Part shown: positions 41,155 to 49,317 of the stretch, one piece after another
How positions within the stretch are numbered: position 1 is the stretch's first letter
How the letters are laid out: every line of letters starts with the position of its first letter
Origin: [Actinomadura] parvosata subsp. kistnae
Lineage (GTDB): Bacteria; Actinomycetota; Actinomycetes; Streptosporangiales; Streptosporangiaceae
Reading direction: 5' to 3'
NCBI RefSeq assembly: GCF_900323885.1
Contig: NZ_OOHJ01000018.1
Location: forward strand, 868,001 to 932,000
Length of the DNA: 64,000 bases
Made by a program: the position numbers and the translations under genes
Notes under the pieces: generated by a model
The model's database searches: none
The model's input: only the letters and a program-made list of their open reading frames with translations
Told to the model about the DNA's origin: nothing

Positions 41155-42339
41155 ATGAGACTCGACGGAATCCCCCTTTGGGACGGTACCGAATTCCGCG
41201 GCCCGGTCGATCTGACGTGGGAGCCCGACCGGATCACCGGCGTCACCCCCGCCGCGACGGCCCGGCACGGCGACCTGTGCGTGCTGCCCGGCCTGGTGGA
41301 CACGCACGTCCACCTCGTCGGCTACGCCGGCCCCGGCACGCCGCCCGACTTCGCGACCTGGCCGCTGACCACCACCCGCGACGAGCAGGTGCTGCACGGC
41401 GCCGCGCACGCCCAGCGGGCCATGCGGCACGGCGTCACGACGCTGCGCGACCTGGCGGGCGACGAGGCGCAGATCGCGCTGCGCCGCGTCTTCGACGCCG
41501 GGGTGCTGCCCGGGCCGCGCATCCAGGTGCACGGCGTCGTCGGGATGACCGCCGGGCACAACGACCTGTTCGTGCCGCCCGCGTTCCCGATCAGAAAGCC
41601 GACGGCCGACGGGCCCGACGAGTGCCGCAAGCTCGTCCGCACCTGGGCCAGGGCCGGCATGGACGGCATCAAGCTGACGACCAGCGGCGGCGTGCTGTCC
41701 ATCGGCGACAAGAACGTGTGGCGCAACTACACCCGCGACGAGATCAAGGCGGTCGTGGACGAGGCGCACGCCCTCGGCATGCTGGTCGCCTCGCACGCCC
41801 ACTCCGAGGACGGCATCCGCGTGGCCGTCGAGGAGGGCGTCGACTCGATCGAGCACGGCACGCTGATGAGCAAGGACCTCGCCGAGACGCTGGCCGCCCG
41901 CCGCACGCCGGTGGCGCCGACCCTGCTGATCAACGAGGCGATCGCCGACGGCCGCGTGCCCGTCACCGACGAGGCCAGGGCCAAGGCCGCCGAGCTGGTC
42001 GCCACCCGCGACGTGCTGCTGGCCCAGGCCGCGGCGCTGGGCGTGCGGTTCGTGCTGGGCACCGACGCCAACGGGCACCACGTGCGGTTCGGCGACCAGC
42101 TCGCCGAGGTCGTGCACATGACCCGGATCCTCGGCCTCGACGCCGAGTCGGCACTGCGCGCGGCCACCTCCGACGCGGCCGACTCGATCGGTATGCCCGT
42201 GGGCCGCGTCACGCCCGGCCTGGGCGCCGACCTGGTCGTGCTGCGCGGCCGCCCGTGGGAGCGCATCGAGGACCTGGCCACCGAGAACATCGTGGCCGTC
42301 GTCTCACGTGGCCGGGTCGTCGCGGGCCGCCTGCCCTGA
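41155..42339 (+). CDS. Metal-dependent amidohydrolase (imidazolonepropionase-like)
   Basis: 394-residue amidohydrolase-superfamily enzyme. Zinc ligands are H51 and H53 (GLVDTHVHL), a probable carboxylated K173 (GIKLTTSGG), H214/H216 (ASHAHS), H234 (SIEHGT) and D304 (LGTDANGHH). This binuclear layout matches the Xaa-Pro dipeptidase/imidazolonepropionase-like group. Cytoplasmic. Divergent from the importer, so it may process the imported compound. The substrate cannot be predicted. The 3' end overlaps convergent pucR by 36 bases. Confidence 0.87.
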   Translation: MRLDGIPLWDGTEFRGPVDLTWEPDRITGVTPAATARHGDLCVLPGLVDTHVHLVGYAGPGTPPDFATWPLTTTRDEQVLHGAAHAQRAMRHGVTTLRDLAGDEAQIALRRVFDAGVLPGPRIQVHGVVGMTAGHNDLFVPPAFPIRKPTADGPDECRKLVRTWARAGMDGIKLTTSGGVLSIGDKNVWRNYTRDEIKAVVDEAHALGMLVASHAHSEDGIRVAVEEGVDSIEHGTLMSKDLAETLAARRTPVAPTLLINEAIADGRVPVTDEARAKAAELVATRDVLLAQAAALGVRFVLGTDANGHHVRFGDQLAEVVHMTRILGLDAESALRAATSDAADSIGMPVGRVTPGLGADLVVLRGRPWERIEDLATENIVAVVSRGRVVAGRLP

Positions 42340-43485
42340 CCGCAGCGCCAGGTAGAGATCCGTACGGTCGCGCATCGACGACATGCGCCGGCCGGTCAGC
42401 TCCTCGATCCGCTGCATCCGGTAGCGCAGGGTGTTGACGTGCACGTACAGCTCGTCGGCCGTGCGCTGCCAGGAGCCGCACGTCTCCAGGAACGTGTCGA
42501 GCGTGCGCAGCAGCTCGGAGCCGTGCCGCGCGTCGTACTCCTCGACGGGGCCGAGCAGGTGGTCGCGGAAGGAGCGGCGCACGCTCGACGGGAGCGCCGC
42601 CAGCAGCAGGTCGAAGCTGTCGATGTCGGCCACCGACATGATCGAGACCGGGCCCGGGCCGCCGCGCGCGGACTCCATGCCGCGCCTGGCCGTCTCCAGC
42701 GCCTCGCCGAGCTGCGACACGCTGGCCACCATCTCGCTGATCCCGGCCGCGATGCTCACCCCCTGCCGCCTCGCGTCGCCCGGCGCGCCCCGCCCGTCGG
42801 GGACGAGGGCGCGCAGCTCGTCGGCCAGGCTCTTGCGCGAGGCGCGGCCGTTGACCAGCACGATCGCCTCCCGTGGGGTGCCGCCGACGATCAGGTGGCG
42901 GCCCTTCCTGGTCAGGCCCTCGTGCAGCAGCTCGGGCAGGTCGAGCTCGGGCCCGCCGGTCAGCGTGACCGCCATGGCCGCGGTCGGCAGGCCGGGGTCG
43001 GCGCCGAGCAGCCGCAGGTGCGCCGACACCTCGCCGGGCGGGATCTGGCCGAGCACGTCGAGCAGGGTCTGCGCCCTGACCCGCTCGGCCCTGCGTTGCT
43101 CGGCGGCGAACCCCTCCGCCGTCACCACCTCGCTGATCGCGCCGAACGCCTGGTCGGGCGCGGCCAGCAGCAGCGGCAGCCGCCGCCGCTCGCAGGCCTC
43201 GACCAGCGCCCGCGGCAGCTCGCCGAGCACGATCAGGCCGACCACCAGGCCGGCGACGTCGGCCGCCCACAGCGCGTCGGCGAAGCGCTCGCAGTCGGCC
43301 GGCCCGGTGTACCAGACGCCGCTGGTCAGCACGAGGTCGCCGGAGCGCAGGTAGCGGCGGGGGTCGGGCAGGTCCGTCGGGTACGCGCGCAGCACCTCCC
43401 GGTCGAGCGGATCACCGGGGCTCGCGGGGCCGGTCACCGGCGTCAGCCGTAGGTCCTCGCGGGCGAGCAGATCCGACAGCCTCAT
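42304..43485 (-). CDS. PucR-family transcriptional regulator
   Basis: 393 residues. The N-terminal PucR ligand-sensing domain (SDLLAREDLRLTP, YLRSGDLVLTSGVWYTGPADCERFADALWAADVAGLVVGL) is followed by a GGDEF-like CdaR middle region and a C-terminal HTH_30 (LLRTLDTFLETCGSWQRTADELYVHVNTLRYRMQRIEELTGR). PucR proteins activate purine catabolism genes in Bacillus. It sits between the amidohydrolase and deaminase genes and likely controls them or the importer. Confidence 0.9.
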   Translation of the reverse strand: MRLSDLLAREDLRLTPVTGPASPGDPLDREVLRAYPTDLPDPRRYLRSGDLVLTSGVWYTGPADCERFADALWAADVAGLVVGLIVLGELPRALVEACERRRLPLLLAAPDQAFGAISEVVTAEGFAAEQRRAERVRAQTLLDVLGQIPPGEVSAHLRLLGADPGLPTAAMAVTLTGGPELDLPELLHEGLTRKGRHLIVGGTPREAIVLVNGRASRKSLADELRALVPDGRGAPGDARRQGVSIAAGISEMVASVSQLGEALETARRGMESARGGPGPVSIMSVADIDSFDLLLAALPSSVRRSFRDHLLGPVEEYDARHGSELLRTLDTFLETCGSWQRTADELYVHVNTLRYRMQRIEELTGRRMSSMRDRTDLYLALRSGQAARDDPAT

Positions 43486-43572
43486 GAAATCTGATGTTAT
43501 GCCAGCTCAGAGCGGGAGAGTTCAGAGGTTCGCACGATACCTCCACCCTCCTGGGTCCGGTTTACTCGATGC

Positions 43573-44502
43573 ATGCGTCCCAAAGCGGAACTCCACCTGC
43601 ACATCGAGGGCACCCTGGAGCCCGAGCTCGTCGTCGAGCTGGCCCGGCGGAACCGGATCGACCTGCCCACCTTCGACGTGGAGGCCATCCGCGCGCGTTA
43701 CTCCTTCGCGAACCTGCAGTCGTTCCTGGACGTGTACTACGAGAACATGGCCGTCCTGCGCACCGAGGAGGACTTCTACGACCTGGCCACCGCCTACCTG
43801 CGGCGGGCCGCCGCGCAGGGGGTGCGGCACGCGGAGATCTTCTTCGACCCGCAGGCGCACCTGAGCAGGGGCGTGCCGCTGGAGGTCGTGTTCGGCGGCC
43901 TGTCGGCGGCGCTGAAGGACGGCGGGATGTCGGCCGCGCTGATCCTGTGCTTCCTGCGTGACCGGGGCCCCGAGGAGGCCGAGGAGGTGCTGCGGGCGGC
44001 GCTGCCGTACCGGGAGCGGTTCATCGGGGTGGGGCTCGACTCGGCCGAGGTGGGGTATCCGCCGTCGCTGTTCCGGCGGGTCTTCGACATCGCCGCCGCC
44101 GAGGGCCTGCGCCGGGTCGCGCACGCGGGCGAGGAGGGCGGCCCCGACTACGTGTGGGAGGCGCTGGACATCCTGCGGGTCGAGCGGGTGGACCACGGCA
44201 TCAGGGCGATGGAGGACCCGCAGCTCGTGGCGCGGCTGCGGGCGGAGCGGATCCCGCTGACCGTGTGCCCGCTGTCGAACGTGCGGCTGCGCGCCGTGCC
44301 GTCCCTGCGCGACCACATCCTGCCCGCGATGCTGGACGAGGGCCTGGTCGTGACCGTCAACTCCGACGACCCCGCCTACTTCGGCGGCTACGTGGACGAC
44401 AACTACGAGGCGCTGCGGCGCGAGCTGGGGATGACGGACGACCAGCTCGACCGGATCGCGCGCCACTCGTTCGAGGCGTCCTTCGCCTACGAGCCGGCCT
44501 GA
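43573..44502 (+). CDS. Adenine deaminase-like (adenosine deaminase family)
   Basis: 309 residues. Zinc and catalytic residues H8/H10 (KAELHLHIEGTLEPEL), H184 with E187 (VAHAGEEGG), H208 (VDHGI) and D265/D266 (VNSDDPAYFGGY). The wording VGLDSAEVGYPPSLFRRVFD and NSDDPAYFGGYV matches the bacterial and fungal type-2 adenine deaminases better than true adenosine deaminases, so adenine to hypoxanthine is the favoured reaction. Divergent from pucR. It fits a purine salvage or catabolism context. Confidence 0.88.
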   Translation: MRPKAELHLHIEGTLEPELVVELARRNRIDLPTFDVEAIRARYSFANLQSFLDVYYENMAVLRTEEDFYDLATAYLRRAAAQGVRHAEIFFDPQAHLSRGVPLEVVFGGLSAALKDGGMSAALILCFLRDRGPEEAEEVLRAALPYRERFIGVGLDSAEVGYPPSLFRRVFDIAAAEGLRRVAHAGEEGGPDYVWEALDILRVERVDHGIRAMEDPQLVARLRAERIPLTVCPLSNVRLRAVPSLRDHILPAMLDEGLVVTVNSDDPAYFGGYVDDNYEALRRELGMTDDQLDRIARHSFEASFAYEPA

Positions 44503-44547
44503 GCCCTTCGAGGCGTCCTCTCGTCCACGAAGCCGCCTGAGCACGCG

Positions 44548-44580
44548 GATGGGGCCCGCCCTCGCCGGGCGGGCCCCATC
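44548..44580. terminator. Strong bidirectional terminator
   Basis: A 14-bp perfect GC-rich stem (44548-44561 with 44567-44580), 5-base loop, between the convergent adenine deaminase and small secreted protein genes. Confidence 0.8.
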
Positions 44581-44591
44581 AGGACGTCTCG

Positions 44592-44831
44592 TCAGCCGCT
44601 CAGGACACTGCTGAGCAGCTCGTTCAGGAGGTCCAGGTCGAGGATGTCGTTGTCCTCACCGAAGTTGTTCCACTCGCCGAAGTCCCACTTCGTCTCGTCG
44701 TCCTTGCCGTGGTTGGGGCCGGGCAGGATGCCCGACTCGGCGGTGACGCTCGGCGCGGCGGCGAGGGCGGTGCCACCGAACATGACCATCCCGCCGACGA
44801 GCCCGGCGAGGATAAGTCCGTTTCTATACAT
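44592..44831 (-). CDS. Small secreted acidic protein
   Basis: 79 residues. A signal peptide (MYRNGLILAGLVGGMVMFGGTALA) is followed by a 55-residue mature peptide, very acidic and rich in Asp, Asn and Leu (KWDFGEWNNFGEDNDILDLDLLNELLSSVLSG). ATG 44831 follows AGGGAGAAACACA. No cysteines and no recognised family. A 222-base gap upstream contains possible promoter hexamers but no other gene. Its amphipathic C-terminus might associate with surfaces. Confidence 0.72.
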   Translation of the reverse strand: MYRNGLILAGLVGGMVMFGGTALAAAPSVTAESGILPGPNHGKDDETKWDFGEWNNFGEDNDILDLDLLNELLSSVLSG

Positions 44832-45053
44832 TGTGTTTCTCCCTGATACCTCTCGACTACTCTCCGTAGCTATCGGTGGGAAATCTCCCCCTCGCCCCAG
44901 TTCGACAAACACCGACATTTCTGCTGTTGACCTGCAAAAATGCCGCGTCTAGTCAAACGGTGACAGAGATCGCCCCACTTGACGCATATGTGTCAGGGAG
45001 TGCACAACCGCCGACCTTTTCCTGCCCGAGCCATGACCATGGCCCCCGGCGGC

Positions 45054-45821
45054 CTATGGAAGGGTCAGGATGACCGGCCCGTCCTCGGTGATGGCGACCG
45101 TGTGCTCGACGTGCACGCTCCTGCTGCCGTCGCCGGTGCAGACGGACCATCCGTCGGCGGCCATGTAGTAGCGGTCGCCGCCGCCGGCCATCAGGCTGGG
45201 CTCGATCGCGATCACCATTCCGGGCCGCAGCCGCAGCCCGCGCCCGGCGCGCGCCTCGTTGGGCACGAACGGCTCCTCGTGCATGGCCCGCCCGATGCCG
45301 TGGCCGCCGAAGTCGTTCTGCATGCCATAGCCGGCGCCGCGCCCGACCGTGGACATGGCGTGCCCGATGTCGCCCATCCGGCCGCCGGGCACGGCCGCCT
45401 CGATGCCCGCGGCGAGTGTCTCCTCGGCGACCCTGATCAGCTTGAGGTCCTCCGCGCGCGGCTCGCCGACGGTGAAGCTGACCGTGCCGTCGGCGTGCCA
45501 CCCGTCGATGTACGCGGCGCAGTCGACGCTGATCAGGTCACCGTCGCGCAGCTCGTACGGCGACGGCAGCCCGTGCAGCATGACGCCGTTGACGGAGGTG
45601 CAGATCACGCCGGGGTAGGGCATGGCCCCGAAGGAGGGGTGGTAGCCGAGGAACGACGGCTTGGCTCTGGCCTCCGCGATGACGGTCCGCGCCACCTCGT
45701 CGAGCTCCTTGAGCGACACGCCCACGCCCGCCTGCTCGCGCACGGCGGCGTGGACGGCGGCGACGACCTTGCCGGACTCCCGCATCGCGGCGATCTCCCC
45801 GGCCGACTTGTACTCGATCAC
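45054..45821 (-). CDS. map: Methionine aminopeptidase, type I
   Basis: 255-residue enzyme that removes N-terminal Met from new proteins. The di-metal ligands are all present: D100, D111 (HADGTVSF), H174 (FGGHGIG), E207 (AIEPSL) and E239 (HVEHTV), with H83 and H181 in the pocket. There is no N-terminal SH3-binding extension. It is outside the usual ribosomal-protein operon, so it is probably an additional MAP copy. ATG 45821 with GGAGGGGCAG upstream. Confidence 0.94.
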   Translation of the reverse strand: MIEYKSAGEIAAMRESGKVVAAVHAAVREQAGVGVSLKELDEVARTVIAEARAKPSFLGYHPSFGAMPYPGVICTSVNGVMLHGLPSPYELRDGDLISVDCAAYIDGWHADGTVSFTVGEPRAEDLKLIRVAEETLAAGIEAAVPGGRMGDIGHAMSTVGRGAGYGMQNDFGGHGIGRAMHEEPFVPNEARAGRGLRLRPGMVIAIEPSLMAGGGDRYYMAADGWSVCTGDGSRSVHVEHTVAITEDGPVILTLP

Positions 45822-45842
45822 TGCCCCTCCTTGCCGATAACT

Positions 45843-45852
45843 ATACCGGTAT
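45843..45852. promoter_or_regulatory. ATACCGGTAT palindrome upstream of map
   Basis: A 10-bp palindrome in an AT-rich patch (TAACTATACCGGTATTATTA) 22 bases before the map start. A possible operator or promoter element in an otherwise GC-rich 89-base gap. Confidence 0.4.
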
Positions 45853-45910
45853 TATTATCACGGATCATGGCAGCGTTGGCAGCGTTCACGCCGGGGACCC
45901 TCTACCCCGC

Positions 45911-46633
45911 TCAGTCCATCCCTCTCCTTCCCGGCGTCCAGAACGGCTTCGTCCGCACGTCCCTGCGGTGCCAGCCGCGCTCGCCGACCAGGTGCGCACG
46001 GACGGCCTGGATCGTGCGCGCCTCCCCCGCGAGGTAGGCCACCCCGGGCTTCTCCGGCAGCTCCAGCTTCCGCACCGCCTCCACCAGGACCTCCGAGCCC
46101 GCCGCGGACGCGTCGCCCCGGCACACCCGCACCAGGCCGCCCGGCAGGTCGAGGTGGTCGTCCGGCGAGCCGGCCTCCACCACGCCGTGCACCTCCGCCC
46201 CGGCGGGCAGCGCGCCGAGCATCGCCCCGAACGCCACCGACGCCGTCTCCTCGCCGGCGAACAGGTGGTAGGGCGCCTCCCGCTGGAGCACGAAGCTCCC
46301 CTCGGGGCGCATGAAAGAGATCTCCTGGCCGGGCCGCGCGTTCCTGATCCAGGAGACGCCGGGCGAGTCACCGCCGTGGTCGTACCCGATCACGTCGAGG
46401 GCCTCCCAGGAGGGGTCGTGGCGCCAGACCGAGTACGTGCGCAGCACGCCGCCGAGCGGCCCGCCCGCACCCACCAGCAGCCGGACGTGCTGCCCCGGCG
46501 TCCAGCGCAGATCCGCCAGGGCCTCGCCGCCGATCCTGACCCGGCGCATGCGGGGCGTGACCTGCTCGGTTTCCAGCACCTCGCCGGTCAGGAACATCCG
46601 GTCGAGCAACCTGCGGGCGATGGTCCGTCGCAC
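45911..46633 (-). CDS. Siderophore-interacting protein (FAD ferric reductase)
   Basis: 240 residues of the SIP/ViuB flavoprotein family, which reduces ferric siderophores in the cytoplasm to release iron. The FAD-binding region is QHVRLLVGAGGPLGGVLRTYSVWRHD and the NAD(P)-side SIP domain is LFAGEETASVAFGAMLGALPAGAEVHGVVE and YLAGEARTIQAVRAHLVGERGWHRRDVRTKPFWTPG. The GTG start at 46633 lies 2 bases after the PadR stop with GGAGGAGG upstream, so the pair is one operon. Confidence 0.92.
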   Translation of the reverse strand: MRRTIARRLLDRMFLTGEVLETEQVTPRMRRVRIGGEALADLRWTPGQHVRLLVGAGGPLGGVLRTYSVWRHDPSWEALDVIGYDHGGDSPGVSWIRNARPGQEISFMRPEGSFVLQREAPYHLFAGEETASVAFGAMLGALPAGAEVHGVVEAGSPDDHLDLPGGLVRVCRGDASAAGSEVLVEAVRKLELPEKPGVAYLAGEARTIQAVRAHLVGERGWHRRDVRTKPFWTPGRRGMD

Positions 46634-46635
46634 GG

Positions 46636-47160
46636 CTACCTCCTCCGGGGGTCGAGCTGCTCGATGCGGTGGCGGGCGTCGACGAAGACCTCCTGGATGC
46701 GTTCGACCACGCGGGGGTCGCCGTGGGCGTGGGCGAGCGTCTTCACGGCGGCCTTGACCAGCCGCAGCGCGGGGCCGATGATCTCGGCGGCCTCCGGCTC
46801 GCGGAACAGCCCCCACTCGCCCCTGCTGGCGGCCCGGCTCCACAGCCGCTCGATCTCCTCGGCCTGCTCCGCCACGACCCGGCGGCCCTCGCCGGTGAGG
46901 TGGTGGACCTTGCGGCCGTCGGCGGGCTCGACGCGGACGAGACCCTCGTCCTCCAGCAGTTGCAGGGTCGGATAGATGGAGCCGGCGCTGGGCTCGTAGG
47001 TGCCGTTGAAACGGTCGGCGAGGCGGTTCATCACGTCGTAGCCGTGGCCGGGCTGCTCGGCGATCAGGGCGAGGACGGCCAGGCGCAGCTCGCCCGGCCC
47101 GAAGAAGCGGCCCGTGGGGCCCATCCCGCCCGCGCCCGGGTTTCGGCGCGCGTTCATCAT
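46636..47160 (-). CDS. PadR-family regulator of the siderophore reductase
   Basis: 174 residues: winged helix GELRLAVLALIAEQPGHGYDVMNRLADRFNGTYEPSAGSIYPTLQLLEDEGLVRVEPADGR, then a C-terminal helical domain. The paired arrangement of PadR and SIP genes is common in actinobacteria and related to ferric-stress control. Start 47160 or the adjacent ATG 47157. An inverted repeat just upstream is the likely autoregulatory site. Confidence 0.9.
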   Translation of the reverse strand: MMNARRNPGAGGMGPTGRFFGPGELRLAVLALIAEQPGHGYDVMNRLADRFNGTYEPSAGSIYPTLQLLEDEGLVRVEPADGRKVHHLTGEGRRVVAEQAEEIERLWSRAASRGEWGLFREPEAAEIIGPALRLVKAAVKTLAHAHGDPRVVERIQEVFVDARHRIEQLDPRRR

Positions 47161-47170
47161 GTGTCGGATG

Positions 47171-47189
47171 CTATATCGAACGATATATC
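47171..47189. promoter_or_regulatory. PadR operator with TATATCG repeats
   Basis: TATATCG-AA-CGATATA (47171-47186) overlapping a second palindrome CGATATATCG (47180-47189), 10 bases upstream of the PadR start. An AT-rich island in GC-rich DNA. Confidence 0.7.
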
Positions 47190-47214
47190 GCGGTAAAGAC
47201 GTACTATCGCGTTT

Positions 47215-48183
47215 TCACAGAACGATGACGACCTTGCCCTTCGCGTGCCCCCGCTCCACGTGCGCGATCGCCTCGGACACCGCGGCCAGCGGGAAGACGC
47301 GCTCGACGACCGGCGTCACCTCGCCCGCCTCGATCAGCTCGCGCAACGCGGCGAGGTCGGCGGCGTTCTCGCGGGTCACGAACGTGGGCAGCGTGTGGCG
47401 GACGAACAGGTTCGTGAGGTTCAGCCGGATGACGCGGCCCATCACGCCGACCCAGCGCCCGCCCCCGCCGCTGTTGCTCAGGTAGGCCCCGGCCGGGGTG
47501 AGCAGCCGCCGGCACTCCCCCACCGTGCGGTTGGCGATGTTGTCGAGGATGACGTCGTAGCGCCGGCCGGTGCGGGTGAAGTCCTCCTTGGTGTAGTCGA
47601 TCACGTGGTCGGCGCCGATCGAGCGGACCAGCTCCACGTTCGCGCCGCCGCACACGCCGGTGACCTCGGCCCCGAACGCCTTGGCGAGCTGCACCGCGAA
47701 CGTGCCGATGCCGCCCGCGGCGCCGTTGACGAGCACCTTCTGCCCCCGCTCCAGGCCCGCCTTGTCGCGTAACGCCTGCAGCGCGGTCATCGCCGACGTG
47801 GGCACGGCCGCGGCCTGCTCGAACGTCAGCCCGGCGGGCTTGGCGGCGATCGGGCCACCCTCGGGGACGGCGACGTACTCGGCGAACGAGCCAGGCGCGC
47901 AGCCGTACACCTCGTCGCCGGGCTGGAACCGGCTGACGCCCTTGCCCACCGCCTCGACGACCCCGGCGAAGTCGGCCCCCAACCCGGGGACCTTCGGCTT
48001 CGACAGGCCGGACACGGCCCGCAGGACGTACGGGGTGCCCCTGAGCAGGTGCCAGTCGCCCGGGTTGACCGCGGCCGCGCGGACCCGGACGAGCACCCCG
48101 TCGTCGCCGATCTCCGGCTTGGGGACCTCCTCCAGCTCGATGACCTCGGGCGCACCGTAGACGTGACGGCGAACGGCCTTCAT
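47215..48183 (-). CDS. Zinc-free MDR/quinone oxidoreductase-type alcohol dehydrogenase
   Basis: 322 residues, medium-chain dehydrogenase of the NAD(P)-dependent quinone oxidoreductase type. The catalytic-domain start is MKAVRRHVYGAPEVIELEEVPKPEIG, then GLGADFAGVVEAVGKGV and nucleotide-binding VLVNGAAGGIGTFAVQLAKAFGAEVTGVC. No structural zinc cysteine cluster is present. ATG 48183 with GAGGAGC upstream was preferred over the longer frame. The physiological substrate is unknown. Confidence 0.9.
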   Translation of the reverse strand: MKAVRRHVYGAPEVIELEEVPKPEIGDDGVLVRVRAAAVNPGDWHLLRGTPYVLRAVSGLSKPKVPGLGADFAGVVEAVGKGVSRFQPGDEVYGCAPGSFAEYVAVPEGGPIAAKPAGLTFEQAAAVPTSAMTALQALRDKAGLERGQKVLVNGAAGGIGTFAVQLAKAFGAEVTGVCGGANVELVRSIGADHVIDYTKEDFTRTGRRYDVILDNIANRTVGECRRLLTPAGAYLSNSGGGGRWVGVMGRVIRLNLTNLFVRHTLPTFVTRENAADLAALRELIEAGEVTPVVERVFPLAAVSEAIAHVERGHAKGKVVIVL

Positions 48184-48259
48184 TTCAGCTCCTCTTACAC
48201 CTGAAAGAAAATACTGACGCATGAAAACAGTACCTCTCGCGAGGCGTTCGCGGGCGAAC

Positions 48260-48300
48260 AAAAAGCGGCGGCCGGGAGGAAGATCCTCCCGGCCGCCGCT
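48260..48300 (-). terminator. ilvC terminator
   Basis: A 17-bp perfect stem (48264-48280 with 48284-48300), 3-base loop, and a T run on the minus strand, 10 bases after the ilvC stop. It ends the ilvBNC transcript. Confidence 0.92.
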
Positions 48301-48310
48301 CTCTACGGAA

Positions 48311-49303
48311 TCAGGCCTTGAGCCAGCTCATCATCGGGCGGAGCTTGGCGCCGGTCTTCTCGATCGGGTTCTCGGCCAGCTCGTCACGGTAGCGCTGGAA
48401 CTCCTTCTGGCCGCTGTCGAACTCCTCGACCAACTGGCGGGCGAAGGTGCCGTCCTGGACCTCGGCGAGGATGCGGCGCATCTCCTGGCGCGACTCCTCG
48501 TTGATGACGCGCGGGCCACGGGTGTAGCCGCCGTACTCGGCCGTGTCGGAGACCGACCAGTACATCTTCGAGATGCCGCCCTCGTACATGAGGTCGACGA
48601 TGAGCTTCATCTCGTGCAGGCACTCGAAGTAGGCCACCTCCGGCTGGTAGCCGGCCTCGATCAGCGTCTCGAAGCCCGCCTTGATCAGCTCGGAGACGCC
48701 GCCGCACAGCACGGCCTGCTCGCCGAACAGGTCGGTCTCGGTCTCCTCCTTGAACGTGGTGCGCAGCGCGCCCGCGCGGGTGCCGCCGATGCCCTTGGCG
48801 TAGGACAGCGCGAGGTCGAGCGCCTTGCCCGAGGCGTCCTTCTCCACGGCCACCAGACACGGCACGCCGCGCCCGGCCTCGAACTGGCGGCGCACGAGGT
48901 GGCCGGGGCCCTTCGGGGCCACCATGCAGACGTCCACGCCCTCCGGGGCCTCGATGAGGCCGTAGCGGATGTTCAGGCCGTGGCCGAAGAACAGCGCGTC
49001 GCCCTCGACGAGGTTGGGGGCGACGTGCTCGGCGTACAGGTGGCGCTGGATGTGGTCGGGCGCCAGGATCATCGTGAGGTTGGCCTCCTCGACCGCCTCC
49101 GACGGCGTGAGCACGCGCAGTCCGTCGTTCTCGGCCTTCTCACGGCTCTTGGAGCCCTCGGGCAGGCCGACGCGCACGTCGACGCCGGAGTCACGCAGGG
49201 AGAGCGCGTGGGCGTGGCCCTGGCTGCCGTACCCCAGCACGGCCACGTGGCGTCCCTGAATGATCGACAGGTCGGCCTGGTCGTCGTAGTAAATCTCGGT
49301 CAC
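48311..49303 (-). CDS. ilvC: Ketol-acid reductoisomerase
   Basis: Class I (330-residue) enzyme converting acetolactate/acetohydroxybutyrate to the dihydroxy acids with NADPH and Mg. The dinucleotide fingerprint is VAVLGYGSQGHAHALSLRDSG. Metal- and substrate-binding parts include DLFGEQAVLCGGVSELIKAGFETLIEAGYQPEVAYFECLHEMKLIVDLMYEGG. GTG start at 49303 with GAAAGG upstream, 14 bases after ilvN. Last gene of the operon. Confidence 0.97.
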   Translation of the reverse strand: MTEIYYDDQADLSIIQGRHVAVLGYGSQGHAHALSLRDSGVDVRVGLPEGSKSREKAENDGLRVLTPSEAVEEANLTMILAPDHIQRHLYAEHVAPNLVEGDALFFGHGLNIRYGLIEAPEGVDVCMVAPKGPGHLVRRQFEAGRGVPCLVAVEKDASGKALDLALSYAKGIGGTRAGALRTTFKEETETDLFGEQAVLCGGVSELIKAGFETLIEAGYQPEVAYFECLHEMKLIVDLMYEGGISKMYWSVSDTAEYGGYTRGPRVINEESRQEMRRILAEVQDGTFARQLVEEFDSGQKEFQRYRDELAENPIEKTGAKLRPMMSWLKA

Positions 49304-49317
49304 TTGCTCAAAACCTT

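Noticed and set aside
44832..45053. Small plus-strand ORF between the secreted peptide and map
   Set aside because: The 65-codon frame is antisense-overlapping, without ribosome-binding site or coherent composition; the gap is more likely promoter DNA.
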